NCBI RefSeq assembly: GCF_017114915.1
Contig: NZ_JAAUOE010000004.1
Location: 1-64,000 of the forward strand
Reading direction: 5' to 3'
DNA length: 64,000 nt
DNA from: Pseudomonas frederiksbergensis
Lineage (GTDB): Bacteria; Pseudomonadota; Gammaproteobacteria; Pseudomonadales; Pseudomonadaceae
Part shown: positions 1-10,194 of the stretch, one piece after another
How positions within the stretch are numbered: position 1 is the stretch's first letter
How the letters are laid out: every line of letters begins with the position of its first letter
Made by a program: the position numbers and the translations under genes
Notes under the pieces: model-generated
The model's database searches: none
Seen by the model: the letters and a program-made list of their open reading frames with translations, nothing else
Told to the model about the DNA's origin: nothing

Positions 1-5
1 AGAAT

Positions 6-124
6 TTCTTGACGACCATAGAGCATTGGAACCACCTGATCCCATCCCGAACTCAGCAGTGAAACGATGCATCGCCGATGGTAGTGTGGGGTTTCCCCAT
101 GTGAGAGTAGGTCATCGTCAAGAT
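6..124 (+). rRNA. rrf: 5S ribosomal RNA
   Basis: The sequence matches the Pseudomonas 5S rRNA almost throughout. It has the ACCACCTGATCCCATCCCGA segment, the GAAACGATGCATCGCCGATG loop region and complementary ends (CTTGACGA near the start, TCGTCAAG near the end). It sits at the extreme left of the window, so the 16S and 23S genes of the same operon should lie just outside. The exact ends are uncertain by a few bases. Confidence 0.95.
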
Positions 125-133
125 TAAATTCCG

Positions 134-170
134 AAACCCCTATCTGCTTATGCAGGTAGGGGTTTTGTTT
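134..170 (+). terminator. Intrinsic terminator of the rRNA operon
   Basis: A 14-bp stem (AAACCCCTATCTGC pairing with GCAGGTAGGGGTTT, one G-U pair) with a 4-base loop, followed by a T-rich tract. It lies about 10 bases after the 5S rRNA. Confidence 0.9.
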
Positions 171-198
171 TGCCCGCAGGAAAGTTCCTAGGACCTTT

Positions 199-254
199 AA
201 AAACTCTGGAGTTCCCCCTGGCCCGTCTCAACAGGTCAGGGGGGAACTCCAGAG
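199..254 (-). terminator. Terminator of the fdsGBAD operon
   Basis: Long inverted repeat (CTCTGGAGTTCCCCC at 204-218 with GGGGGAACTCCAGAG at 240-254). On the minus strand the stem is followed by TTTTTAAAGG. It sits just beyond the last gene of the minus-strand formate dehydrogenase operon and faces the rRNA terminator. Confidence 0.9.
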
Positions 255-266
255 GACCGTGTGAAC

Positions 267-488
267 CTAAGCCTCCCAGCCCGCTCCACTGACCGCCGCC
301 TGCGCCAGTGGGTGCAAGTCTGCCCCCTGATGCGCCGTCTGCCAGGCCAGCAACTCCTTGCGCATGCCGGGCGTCCAGTACATCTGCAGATGATTGCGCA
401 CACCGAGCACGGCCTGTTGCTGATCCGGTTCGCTGGCGAAGTATTGGGCGATCTGGTTAGCCATCTTGATCAGGTTGGCAGTACTCAT
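267..488 (-). CDS. fdsD: NAD-dependent formate dehydrogenase, delta subunit (FdsD)
   Basis: A 73-residue protein beginning MSTANLIKMANQIAQYF, typical of the small FdsD family found at the end of fds operons. The delta subunit is needed for assembly or stability of the soluble molybdenum formate dehydrogenase in related systems, and no cofactor motif is visible in it. The family-type hallmarks are the N-terminal NLIKMANQIAQYF helix and the conserved central HLQMYWTPGMRKELL segment. Its ATG overlaps the fdsA stop codon (ATGA), implying translational coupling, and a strong minus-strand terminator follows. It is the last gene of the operon. Confidence 0.88.
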   Translation of the reverse strand: MSTANLIKMANQIAQYFASEPDQQQAVLGVRNHLQMYWTPGMRKELLAWQTAHQGADLHPLAQAAVSGAGWEA

Positions 489-3373
489 CGACGTACCTCG
501 GCTTTTGTCTCGGAGCTGCGTTTATGGCGACGTTCATCAAGCAGGCGTTGTTGTTCGTCGCTGAATGCCTGGTAGCGTTTTTGCCATTCGGAAGGGTGGT
601 AAACGCGGCTGACCTCCACGGCAGTGACCTTGTACTCCGGACAGTTGGTGGCCCAGTCGGAGTTGTCGGTGGTGATGACGTTGGCCCCAGATTCTGGGAA
701 GTGGAAGGTTGTGTACACCACGCCTGGGGCTACTCGCTCGGAGACTCGCGCACGCAATACGGTCTGTCCGGCGCGGCTGCCGATGCCGACCCAGTCTCCT
801 TCGTTGATGCCACGGCTCTCGGCGTCGGTCGGGTGGATTTCCAGGCGGTCTTCGTCGTGCCAGGCGACGTTGTCGGTGCGTCGGGTTTGGGCGCCAACGT
901 TGTACTGGCTGAGGATGCGCCCGGTGGTCAGCAGCAGCGGATAGCGACTGTTGACCTTTTCCTCGGTGGGCACGTAGCCGGTGAGCATGAAGCGCCCCTT
1001 GCCGCGCACGAATTCCTCGATGTGCATGGTCGGCGTGCCGTCCGGTGCCTCGGCGTTGCATGGCCATTGCAGGCTGCCGTGGCGTTCCAGTGAGGCGTAG
1101 CTGACGTTGGTGAACGTCGGCGTCAGGCTGGCGATTTCATCCATGATTTCCGATGGATGCTTGTAGTTCATCGGATAGCCCAAGGCATTGGCCAGAGCCA
1201 CGGTGCCTTCCCAGTCGGCCTTGCCGCCCAGAGGCTCCATGACCTTGCGTACCCGGGAGATGCGCCGTTCGGCGTTGGTGAAAGTGCCGTCTTTTTCCAG
1301 GAACGAGGCGCCCGGCAGGAACACGTGGGCGAACTTGGCGGTTTCGTTGAGGAAAATGTCCTGCACCACGATGCATTCCATGGCCGACAGGGCCGCAGTG
1401 ACGTGCTGGGTATTGGGATCGCTCTGGGCGATGTCTTCGCCCTGGCAGTACAGGCCCTTGAAGCTGCCGGCCAGTGCAGACTCGAACATGTTGGGAATGC
1501 GCAGGCCCGGGTCGGGTTGCAGGGTGACGTTCCAGGCCCGTTCGAACTGCGTCCGTACCACCTCGTTGGAGACGTGACGGTAACCGGGCAGTTCATGGGG
1601 GAAGGAGCCCATGTCGCAGGAGCCCTGAACGTTGTTCTGTCCACGCAGCGGGTTCACGCCCACGCCTTCGCGGCCGATGTTGCCGGTGGCCATGGCCAGG
1701 TTGGCGATGCCCATGACCGAAGTGCTGCCCTGGCTGTGTTCGGTGACGCCCAGGCCGTAGTAGATCGCCGCATTGCCACCGGTGGCGTACAGGCGAGCGG
1801 CGGCACGGATGTCGGCAGCTGCTACACCGCAGATCGGGCCAATCGCTTCCGGCGAGTTTTCCGCGCGGCTGACGAACTCGCTCCAGCGGGCGAAATCGCC
1901 GCCCTCGCAACGGGCGTCGATAAAGGCCTGGTTTTGCAGGCCTTCAGTGATGATCACGTGGGCCAAGGCATTGAGCATGGCGACGTTGGTGCCCGGACGC
2001 AGGGCCAGGTGCAGTTCGGCGCGGGCATGTACCGTGTCCACCAGATCAATGCGACGTGGGTCGATGACGATCAGTCGCGCGCCTTCACGCAGGCGGCGCT
2101 TGAGCTGGGAGGCGAACACCGGGTGAGCGTCGCTGGGGTTGGCACCCATCACCAGGATCACGTCAGCCTGCATCACCGAGTCGAAACTCTGTGTGCCGGC
2201 GGACTCGCCCAGGGTTTGTTTCAGGCCATAGCCGGTCGGTGAGTGGCAGACCCGCGCACAAGTATCAACGTTGTTGTTGCCGAACGCGGCACGCACCAGT
2301 TTTTGCACCAGGTAGGTTTCTTCGTTGGTGCAGCGGCTGGAGGTGATGCCACCAATCGAGTCGCGGCCGTACTTTTGCTGCAATCGGCGGAATTCGCTGG
2401 CGGCGTAGGTCACCGCTTCATCCCAGCTGACTTCCTGCCAAGGGTCGTGAATCGATTTGCGGATCATCGGCTTGGTGATGCGATCCGGGTGGGTCGCGTA
2501 ACCCCAGGCAAAGCGCCCTTTGACGCAGGAGTGGCCGTGGTTGGCCTGGCCGTTCTTGTCCGGAACCATGCGCACCACTTGGTCGCCTTTCATCTCGGCG
2601 CGGAACGAACAGCCCACGCCGCAATAGGCACAGGTGGTGATCACACTGTGTTCGGGCTGCCCCAGTTCGACCACACTTTTTTCCATCAGCGTCGCGGTCG
2701 GGCAGGCTTGCACACAGGCTCCGCAGGACACGCATTCCGAGTCGAGGAAGTTCTCGCCACCGGCGGCTGCGACCCGGGATTCAAAACCGCGCCCGGTAAT
2801 GGTCAGGGCAAACGTGCCTTGTGTTTCTTCGCAGGCACGCACGCAGCGGTTGCAGACGATGCACTTGCTCGGGTCGTAGTCGAAGTACGGGTTGGACGTG
2901 TCTTTCACGTCGTCCAGATGGTTCTCGCCCTCATAGCCGTAACGCACTTCCCGCAGGCCAACCTGGCCGGCGACGGTTTGCAGCTCGCAGTTGCCGTTGG
3001 CCGAGCAGGTCAGGCAGTCCAGCGGGTGATCGGAGATGTACAGCTCCATGACGTTGCGGCGCAAGGTCGCGAGCTTCGGCGTCTGGGTGTGCACGGTCAT
3101 GCCTTCGCTGACCGGCGTGGTGCAGGACGCGGGGTAGCCGCGCATGCCGTCGATTTCCACCAGGCACATGCGGCAGGAGCCGAAGGCTTCCAGGCTGTCA
3201 GTGGCGCACAGTTTGGGAATCGTGGTGCCCAGCAGCGCGGCTGCGCGCATCACCGAGGTGCCTTCGGGCACGCTGATGCTTTGGCCGTCGATGTTCAGGG
3301 TGACCTGCACCTGGCTGTCGCGGGCCGGTGTACCAAGATCGATGTCGGTTTTCGGGTCGAAGAGGGTGATCAT
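485..3373 (-). CDS. fdsA: NAD-dependent formate dehydrogenase, catalytic alpha subunit (FdsA)
   Basis: A 962-residue cytoplasmic molybdoprotein that oxidises formate to CO2. An N-terminal 2Fe-2S ferredoxin domain has Cys56, 67, 70 and 84. His116 with Cys120, 123 and 129 forms the NuoG-like 4Fe-4S site. Two ferredoxin clusters follow (Cys171/174/177/181 and 214/217/220/224), then the Mo-domain 4Fe-4S (Cys248, 251, 255, 283). Cys376 in the RVCHSPT motif is the expected molybdenum ligand; the molybdopterin and dinucleotide-binding domains fill the rest. The start is the ATG that overlaps the fdsB stop codon. An upstream in-frame extension would run 40 codons into fdsB and is rejected. No fdhD/fdsC sulfurtransferase gene lies in this operon, so that maturation factor must be elsewhere. 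Confidence 0.96.
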   Translation of the reverse strand: MITLFDPKTDIDLGTPARDSQVQVTLNIDGQSISVPEGTSVMRAAALLGTTIPKLCATDSLEAFGSCRMCLVEIDGMRGYPASCTTPVSEGMTVHTQTPKLATLRRNVMELYISDHPLDCLTCSANGNCELQTVAGQVGLREVRYGYEGENHLDDVKDTSNPYFDYDPSKCIVCNRCVRACEETQGTFALTITGRGFESRVAAAGGENFLDSECVSCGACVQACPTATLMEKSVVELGQPEHSVITTCAYCGVGCSFRAEMKGDQVVRMVPDKNGQANHGHSCVKGRFAWGYATHPDRITKPMIRKSIHDPWQEVSWDEAVTYAASEFRRLQQKYGRDSIGGITSSRCTNEETYLVQKLVRAAFGNNNVDTCARVCHSPTGYGLKQTLGESAGTQSFDSVMQADVILVMGANPSDAHPVFASQLKRRLREGARLIVIDPRRIDLVDTVHARAELHLALRPGTNVAMLNALAHVIITEGLQNQAFIDARCEGGDFARWSEFVSRAENSPEAIGPICGVAAADIRAAARLYATGGNAAIYYGLGVTEHSQGSTSVMGIANLAMATGNIGREGVGVNPLRGQNNVQGSCDMGSFPHELPGYRHVSNEVVRTQFERAWNVTLQPDPGLRIPNMFESALAGSFKGLYCQGEDIAQSDPNTQHVTAALSAMECIVVQDIFLNETAKFAHVFLPGASFLEKDGTFTNAERRISRVRKVMEPLGGKADWEGTVALANALGYPMNYKHPSEIMDEIASLTPTFTNVSYASLERHGSLQWPCNAEAPDGTPTMHIEEFVRGKGRFMLTGYVPTEEKVNSRYPLLLTTGRILSQYNVGAQTRRTDNVAWHDEDRLEIHPTDAESRGINEGDWVGIGSRAGQTVLRARVSERVAPGVVYTTFHFPESGANVITTDNSDWATNCPEYKVTAVEVSRVYHPSEWQKRYQAFSDEQQRLLDERRHKRSSETKAEVRR

Positions 3374-4932
3374 TGGTCGGCCTCCGAGGCTTGCAGACCG
3401 AAGTCGGCGGGGAAGTGCTTGAGGGCGCTGACGACTGGATAGGAGGTCATGCCGCCCAACGCGCACAGCGAACCGTATTGCATTGTGTCGCACAGGTCCT
3501 TGAGGATGATGGCCTGCTCATCGCGACCGCTCTGGTCAGGCGCGGCCAGCAGGCGATCGATCACCTCCACGCCCCGGGTCGAACCGATGCGGCATGGCGT
3601 GCATTTGCCACAGGATTCCTCGGCGCAGAACTGCATGGCGAAGCGCGCCATGTGGGCCATGTCCAGGCTGTCGTCAGCCACCACCACGCCACCGTGACCG
3701 AGCATCGCGCCGATAGCGGCGAAGGCTTCGTAATCCAGCGGCGTGTCGAATTGCGACGGCGGCACCCAGGCGCCGAGAGGGCCGCCCACCTGCGCGGCCT
3801 TCAGCGGCCGACTACTGGCGGTACCGCCGCCGTAGTCTTCCACCAGTTCCCGCAGGGTCAGGCCAAAGGCCCGTTCCACCAAACCGCCGTGACGAATATT
3901 GCCCGCCAGCTGGAAGGGCATGGTGCCCAGGGAACGGCCCATGCCGTAATCGCGATAGAACGGCGCGCCCTTGGCCAGAATCATCGGCACCGAGGCCAGC
4001 GTCAGCACGTTGTGCACCAGAGTCGGCAGGCCGAACAGGCCCTGCAACGCGGGAATCGGCGGCTTGGCACGGACGATCCCGCGCTTGCCTTCGAGGGAGT
4101 CCAGCAGTGCGGTTTCCTCACCGCAGATATAAGCGCCGGCACCGACCCGCACTTCCATATCGAAGGCCAGTCCGCTGCCACCGACATTGGCACCGAGGTA
4201 ACCGGCGGCCCGGGCGATGTCCAGCGCCTCGCGCAGGGTGGCAACGGCCTGTGGATATTCCGAACGCACATAGATGTAGCCGTAACTGGCACCGACGGTG
4301 ATGCCGGCAATGGCCATGCCTTCGATCAGCAGGAAGGGGTCGCCTTCCATCAGCATACGGTCGGCGAAGGTGCCGGAGTCGCCTTCGTCGGCGTTACACA
4401 CAATGTATTTCTGCGCAGCCTGAGTGCCGCGCACCGTGCGCCATTTGATCCCGGCCGGGAAAGCCGCGCCGCCACGGCCACGCAGGCCCGAATCGAACAC
4501 CGCTGTCGCGGTCTGCTCGCCGCCCAGGGCGATGGCCTGGGTCAAGCCCTCGAAACCGCCATGAGCCCGGTAATCCTCCAGGGACAGCGGCCGGGTAATG
4601 CCGGCGCGGGCGAACAGCAGGCGTTGTTGGCTCTTCAGATAAGGCAACTCCTCCACCAGCCCCAAGGCCAACGGATGGGCGGACGGCTCGCCTTGCAGCG
4701 CATCGAGCACGGACGGCACATCGGCAGCGGTCAGCGGGCCGAAGCCGATACGACCTTGCGGGCTGTCCATTTCCAGTAGCGGTTCCAGCCAGTACAGGCC
4801 GCGCGAGCTGGTGCGTTGCAAGTCCAACGACAGACCGCGCTCCCGGGCCTGAGTGGTCAGGGCCACGGCCACCTCATCGGCGCCCACGGCACGGGCAAGA
4901 GAATCACAGGGCAGATAAAGCGTCGGCATCAT
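3370..4932 (-). CDS. fdsB: NAD-dependent formate dehydrogenase, beta subunit (FdsB, NuoF-like)
   Basis: A 520-residue diaphorase subunit that passes electrons from FdsA to NAD+. It has a thioredoxin-like N-terminal part fused to a NuoF-like domain. The FMN/NADH-binding loop GLRGRGGAAFPAGIKW is clear, and the C-terminal 4Fe-4S motif reads ESCGKCTPCRIG. The length fits FdsB of soluble formate dehydrogenases rather than NuoF alone, because of the fused N-terminal module. Start: tandem ATGATG, the first overlapping the fdsG stop codon; a longer frame running into fdsG is not credible. The gene also overlaps fdsA by ATGA, so G, B, A and D are all coupled. Confidence 0.95.
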   Translation of the reverse strand: MMPTLYLPCDSLARAVGADEVAVALTTQARERGLSLDLQRTSSRGLYWLEPLLEMDSPQGRIGFGPLTAADVPSVLDALQGEPSAHPLALGLVEELPYLKSQQRLLFARAGITRPLSLEDYRAHGGFEGLTQAIALGGEQTATAVFDSGLRGRGGAAFPAGIKWRTVRGTQAAQKYIVCNADEGDSGTFADRMLMEGDPFLLIEGMAIAGITVGASYGYIYVRSEYPQAVATLREALDIARAAGYLGANVGGSGLAFDMEVRVGAGAYICGEETALLDSLEGKRGIVRAKPPIPALQGLFGLPTLVHNVLTLASVPMILAKGAPFYRDYGMGRSLGTMPFQLAGNIRHGGLVERAFGLTLRELVEDYGGGTASSRPLKAAQVGGPLGAWVPPSQFDTPLDYEAFAAIGAMLGHGGVVVADDSLDMAHMARFAMQFCAEESCGKCTPCRIGSTRGVEVIDRLLAAPDQSGRDEQAIILKDLCDTMQYGSLCALGGMTSYPVVSALKHFPADFGLQASEADQ

Positions 4933-5405
4933 GCGTCCTCCTGGCAAGCGTTGAGCAGGGCATCCAGGCGTTCGGCAGTGAGCCGCGCATGCACCTGACC
5001 GTCCAGCTCCAGGGCGGGCGAGCAGGCACAGGCGCCGAGGCAATACACCGGGCGCAGACTGATATTGCCGTCGGCACTGCTGCCGTGGTCGTCCAGTTGC
5101 AGACGTTCGCGCAACTGCGCCGCGAGCTGCTCGGCACCGCGGCTCTGGCAGGACTCGGCCCGGCACAGACGCAGGATATGCCGGGCCGGAGGCGCGGTGC
5201 GGAAGTCATGGTAGAAACTGATCACCCCGCGAACCTCGGCCTGACTCAGGTTGAGGGCGTGGGCAATCTCGGGGATGGCGGCATCGGGGATGTAACCGAT
5301 GCCCTCCTGAATCTCATGAAGGATCGGCAACAATGCGCCGGGCAAACCCTTGTGGCGCTCCAGCAGGCTGTTGACCATAGGCAGGTGCAACATCTCATCA
5401 GGCAT
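4929..5405 (-). CDS. fdsG: NAD-dependent formate dehydrogenase, gamma subunit (FdsG, NuoE-like)
   Basis: A 158-residue NuoE-type 2Fe-2S thioredoxin-fold subunit, first gene of the fds operon. Cluster ligands are seen as the Cys pairs in CRAESCQSRG and CLGACACSPA. It carries electrons within the diaphorase part of the enzyme together with FdsB. The chosen ATG (MPDEMLHLPMVNSLLERH) has a GAGGAAT ribosome-binding site a few bases upstream; an in-frame extension of 24 residues is possible but has no support. No regulator gene is found next to it: upstream lies a gap without clear genes. Confidence 0.93.
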   Translation of the reverse strand: MPDEMLHLPMVNSLLERHKGLPGALLPILHEIQEGIGYIPDAAIPEIAHALNLSQAEVRGVISFYHDFRTAPPARHILRLCRAESCQSRGAEQLAAQLRERLQLDDHGSSADGNISLRPVYCLGACACSPALELDGQVHARLTAERLDALLNACQEDA

Positions 5406-5835
5406 ACAGCATTCCTCACGGTCACGGACAAACCAGATGGTTGTCGGTCGTCCGAAAGTGTCGGCTGCGGCGTTCACACCACGTCACGGTATCGTGGCAT
5501 TGTCAGGCCGTTGGCCAGGGCACCCTGAGTGGGCATCTTGTTGTGCCGGGCGCGATCTTTGCCGCGCCTCTTCAGGGCATATAACGCAGCTTGCCACGCT
5601 GCCTTTGATTCATCCGCACCAAAGCGACGTGTTTGGTTCTTTCTGCGACTATCCATTAAGTCTAGAAGAGCGGGGCCCGAGGCGTCATCCCTGAAGGGGT
5701 GTTATGCCGTTTCGCTTGAGGATTGATGTAACAACGGATTGCCGTTAGGGGAGGTGACGGTTGAGTTCACCGGGAGGGCTTCGACGGTGAAGATTCCGAA
5801 ACTGATTTCTCAGCGTTCGCTTGATCTGAGTAACG
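5406..5835. other. Gene-poor gap upstream of the fds operon
   Basis: About 430 bases with no convincing gene. It should hold the fds promoter, which I cannot pinpoint. On the plus strand one frame is open from 5529 to 5723, then stops at TGA (5724-5726) and stays open in the same frame to a TAA at about 5859, inside a hairpin. No start signal or family resemblance is evident, so it may be chance or a decayed coding fragment. Confidence 0.4.
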
Positions 5836-5860
5836 AAAAGCCCCGAAAACCTCGGGGCTA
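5836..5860 (-). terminator. Terminator of the orphan gene at 5930-6649
   Basis: AGCCCCGA and TCGGGGCT arms flank a short AAAACC-type loop. On the minus strand the stem is followed by TTTTCGTTA. It lies about 70 bases beyond the stop codon of the minus-strand orphan gene. Confidence 0.75.
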
Positions 5861-5929
5861 ACAATCCCTGCGAAAGCGATTCCGAAAATAAAACTGTCCC
5901 CATTTTTCATTTTTCGCTAGATGCGCAAC

Positions 5930-6649
5930 TCATTCGTCGGCAATCATCCCGATACTTCGAAGGAGCAGCCGCCCGAGCGGGCTTGCTTGACGGTGGCTCA
6001 CAGCGGGTTTTCCAGTGAACGTGTCATATTCCGGCGTTCCATCACGTTTCTTTCTGATATGTTCGCTAACAAGCCCAAGTCGGACGAGGTGGTCCTTGTA
6101 GCTCTCCTGAAGCGCATGGTCATCGAGTTCTTCTCGGCTTGAGCCGATGGTCGCCACTTTATGCCTAAACACTCCGGCGTGAAGTTCGCGGAACTCCTTG
6201 TCGCCCTCGATGGTGGGCTCGTGGAAGAAGCGAAGCCAGAGAACCTCAACGTCACTGAGTTCGCCGAGGACACGCATCAGGTACTTCGATTCAGCATGTT
6301 CTACGGCGTCCAAGCTAAGACTACTTGCCACTAGGGACGCCAGATACCGACGACGCGCCTCACTGGTGGCGCGTGAAGCTTGTCGCAAAGATTCCTCAAG
6401 CAGATCGGTAAACTCCTCGTCATCAAGCTCCGAGCGCACCTGCGCCTCTTCCAACTGCTCGATCCTTGCTTGTAGCTTGAATGCGAAGTCTGCTATGCGA
6501 TCAACTCTCTGGTTCGGAATGATTGAACCGGCGACTTCCGCCAGAAGCGAACCAGCAAAGGGCACGACGCCAAGAACTGCCTTCGCACCCGATGCGACAT
6601 AGTCAATTGCGTGTGCTTTGATCTCATGTGGCAGTTTGTCTCCGGACAT
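5930..6649 (-). CDS. Uncharacterised protein with N-terminal hydrophobic segment and coiled coil
   Basis: A 239-residue protein I do not recognise with certainty. Residues about 19-42 form a Gly/Ala/Val-rich hydrophobic stretch (AVLGVVPFAGSLLAEVAGS) that could cross or perturb a membrane. Residues about 52-105 are charged and helical, a probable coiled coil (FKLQARIEQLEEAQ). The C-terminal half (LGELSDVEVLWLRFF, then YKDHLVRLGLV) resembles a small helical, winged-helix-like module. The layout vaguely recalls DUF4393/Abi-alpha-type proteins, but I cannot assign it. The start ATG has a GAGGAAT ribosome-binding site. Codon usage is visibly more AT-rich than in the flanking operons, suggesting acquisition. 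It has its own terminator. Confidence 0.7.
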   Translation of the reverse strand: MSGDKLPHEIKAHAIDYVASGAKAVLGVVPFAGSLLAEVAGSIIPNQRVDRIADFAFKLQARIEQLEEAQVRSELDDEEFTDLLEESLRQASRATSEARRRYLASLVASSLSLDAVEHAESKYLMRVLGELSDVEVLWLRFFHEPTIEGDKEFRELHAGVFRHKVATIGSSREELDDHALQESYKDHLVRLGLVSEHIRKKRDGTPEYDTFTGKPAVSHRQASPLGRLLLRSIGMIADE

Positions 6650-6832
6650 CGTTATTCCTCGTGTTGCATCTATAAAGTAGGCGACACAACATGGGTATCG
6701 CTTTCCGCCGGTTGTGTTGCGTCACGTTCCGTATCTATCTGAAAAGTGGACGGGTCCATTTTCATTTCAGCCAAAGCCCCGCCCAGTATCAGTCGGTGCA
6801 AAGGGCCATTAAACTTACCCCAATCCGATCAC

Positions 6833-7162
6833 TCACTGAATGTCTTTCAAGTAATCCTTGAGCGCAATCAGCGGACTATCAAGCTGCTCCAGCGTCTGCG
6901 CTGCGCTGAAATCTCCCGACAATCTATCCAGCTCTCGCCCCAGTGGCGTACCAACCCCACCTATCGCCTCAAGTGCCAGCCCCACGCATTCAGCCACTTT
7001 GACCTTAATGGTCTCGGCATCACCTCTGCGTACCAGCAAGCCGAATACGTCTCTCTGGTAGTCGCCCATCATCAGGTCGTCGCGCAGGATCGGGCTTTGA
7101 TCTTCCGTTTCGTAAGCGAGCTTGAGAGAGAAGAGGGCAACTGTTTCCAGTGGTAATTCCAT
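6833..7162 (-). CDS. Small acidic hypothetical protein
   Basis: A 109-residue, mostly helical acidic protein (MELPLETVALFSLKLAYE...) with no recognised domain, no signal peptide and no membrane segment. AAGGA lies about 9 bases before the ATG. It lies in the accessory pocket between the 239-residue orphan and tRNA-Leu, on the same strand as the orphan but separated from it by about 180 bases, so an operon is uncertain. The sequence suggests a cytoplasmic adaptor or immunity-like size class, but that is speculation. Confidence 0.6.
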   Translation of the reverse strand: MELPLETVALFSLKLAYETEDQSPILRDDLMMGDYQRDVFGLLVRRGDAETIKVKVAECVGLALEAIGGVGTPLGRELDRLSGDFSAAQTLEQLDSPLIALKDYLKDIQ

Positions 7163-7250
7163 GGGGGGAATCCTTGGGGAAAAAATGAGGACAGAATCAT
7201 TTTTTCGCAGATTTTTGGGGTGGAAGAAAGAGCGAGGTGGTGCCGCTAGT

Positions 7251-7302
7251 TGTGACGCGGAGCGTCACGGGATGCATTACCACGCAGAGCGTGGGAACGA
7301 TC
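7251..7302. repeat. Half copy of the GATCGTTCCCACGC palindromic element
   Basis: Contains TGTGACGCGGAGCGTCAC followed by ACCACGCAGAGCGTGGGAACGATC. These match the right half of the complete elements at 29980 and 37657. The left half is missing. Confidence 0.8.
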
Positions 7303-7342
7303 AGTAGGGCGGGTATGCCTGCGCACCACTTTTCTACAGGCG

Positions 7343-7372
7343 AAAAAAAAGGCCTTGCAAAGCAAGACCTTT
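7343..7372 (-). terminator. Terminator of tRNA-Leu
   Basis: On the minus strand AAGGTCTTGC, loop TTT, GCAAGGCCTT, followed by a run of T. It starts about 9 bases after the tRNA 3' end. Confidence 0.92.
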
Positions 7373-7380
7373 CTTAATTT

Positions 7381-7465
7381 TGGTGCCCCGAGGGAGACTC
7401 GAACTCCCACTCCTTTCGAAAACGGATTTTGAATCCGCCGCGTCTACCAATTCCGCCATCAGGGC
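7381..7465 (-). tRNA. tRNA-Leu (anticodon CAA)
   Basis: The minus strand folds as a class II tRNA. The acceptor arms are GCCCTGA at the 5' end and TCGGGGC before an encoded CCA, with a G-U and a mismatch-tolerant pair. The D arm has GGTAGAC. The anticodon loop TTCAAAA gives anticodon CAA. A long variable arm precedes GTTCGAGTC in the T arm. It is transcribed away from queA, and its 3' end faces the accessory pocket at 5.4-7.3 kb. Confidence 0.97.
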
Positions 7466-7478
7466 TCAATGGCGGCGA

Positions 7479-7507
7479 AGTATAGAGAGGTGAATACCGC
7501 TGGTCAA
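7479..7507 (-). promoter_or_regulatory. Sigma-70 promoter of tRNA-Leu
   Basis: On the minus strand TTGACC, 17 bases, TATACT, followed by a GC-rich discriminator (TCGCCGCC). The -10 box ends 13 bases before the mature tRNA 5' end. The discriminator is of the kind seen at stringently controlled stable-RNA promoters. Confidence 0.85.
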
Positions 7508-7572
7508 TCAGGTACATGGAGAATTTTTGATATTTCCGCTAGACTTCCCGGCCCTGCTAGACGAACCCCATC

Positions 7573-9752
<2,180 letters not shown>

Positions 9753-9795
9753 GTTTTCTGACCCCAAGATTCAACATTTGCAACTGGAGTGCTAA

Positions 9796-10131
9796 ATGAG
9801 CTTTTTTATCTCTAATGCCATGGCTGACGCTGCTGCCCCTGCTGCAGCCCCGATGGGCGGCGGCTTTGAGTGGATTTTCCTGGTCGGCTTCCTGGTCATC
9901 TTCTACCTGATGATCTGGCGTCCACAGGCCAAGCGCGCCAAAGAGCAGAAAAACCTGCTGAGCAGCCTGCAAAAGGGTGACGAAGTGGTGACCACCGGTG
10001 GTATCGCCGGCAAGATCACCAAAGTGTCCGACGACTTCGTGGTTCTGGAAGTGTCCGACACCGTTGAAATGAAGTTCCAGAAAGGCGCCATCGCCGCCAC
10101 GCTGCCAAAAGGCACGCTCAAAGCGATCTAA
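9796..10131 (+). CDS. yajC: Sec translocon accessory subunit YajC
   Basis: A 111-residue single-pass inner-membrane protein. A short Ala/Pro-rich N-terminal tail precedes a membrane helix at about residues 24-41 (FEWIFLVGFLVIFYLMIW). A basic cytoplasmic domain follows (RPQAKRAKEQKNLL, GDEVVTTGGIAGKI). YajC associates with SecDF. Here it lies immediately upstream of secD and secF in the usual order, 43 bases after tgt, so the queA-tgt-yajC-secD-secF series is probably cotranscribed. Confidence 0.97.
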   Translation: MSFFISNAMADAAAPAAAPMGGGFEWIFLVGFLVIFYLMIWRPQAKRAKEQKNLLSSLQKGDEVVTTGGIAGKITKVSDDFVVLEVSDTVEMKFQKGAIAATLPKGTLKAI

Positions 10132-10194
10132 GTTTCAACTTCTACTCAATCGACGGGGCGCGCAAGGCGCCCCGCGTCATAAGCGGGCGGCGTG

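Noticed and set aside
5406..7380. Complete integrative element with attachment sites at tRNA-Leu.
   Set aside because: No integrase gene and no second copy of the tRNA 3' end were found by eye.
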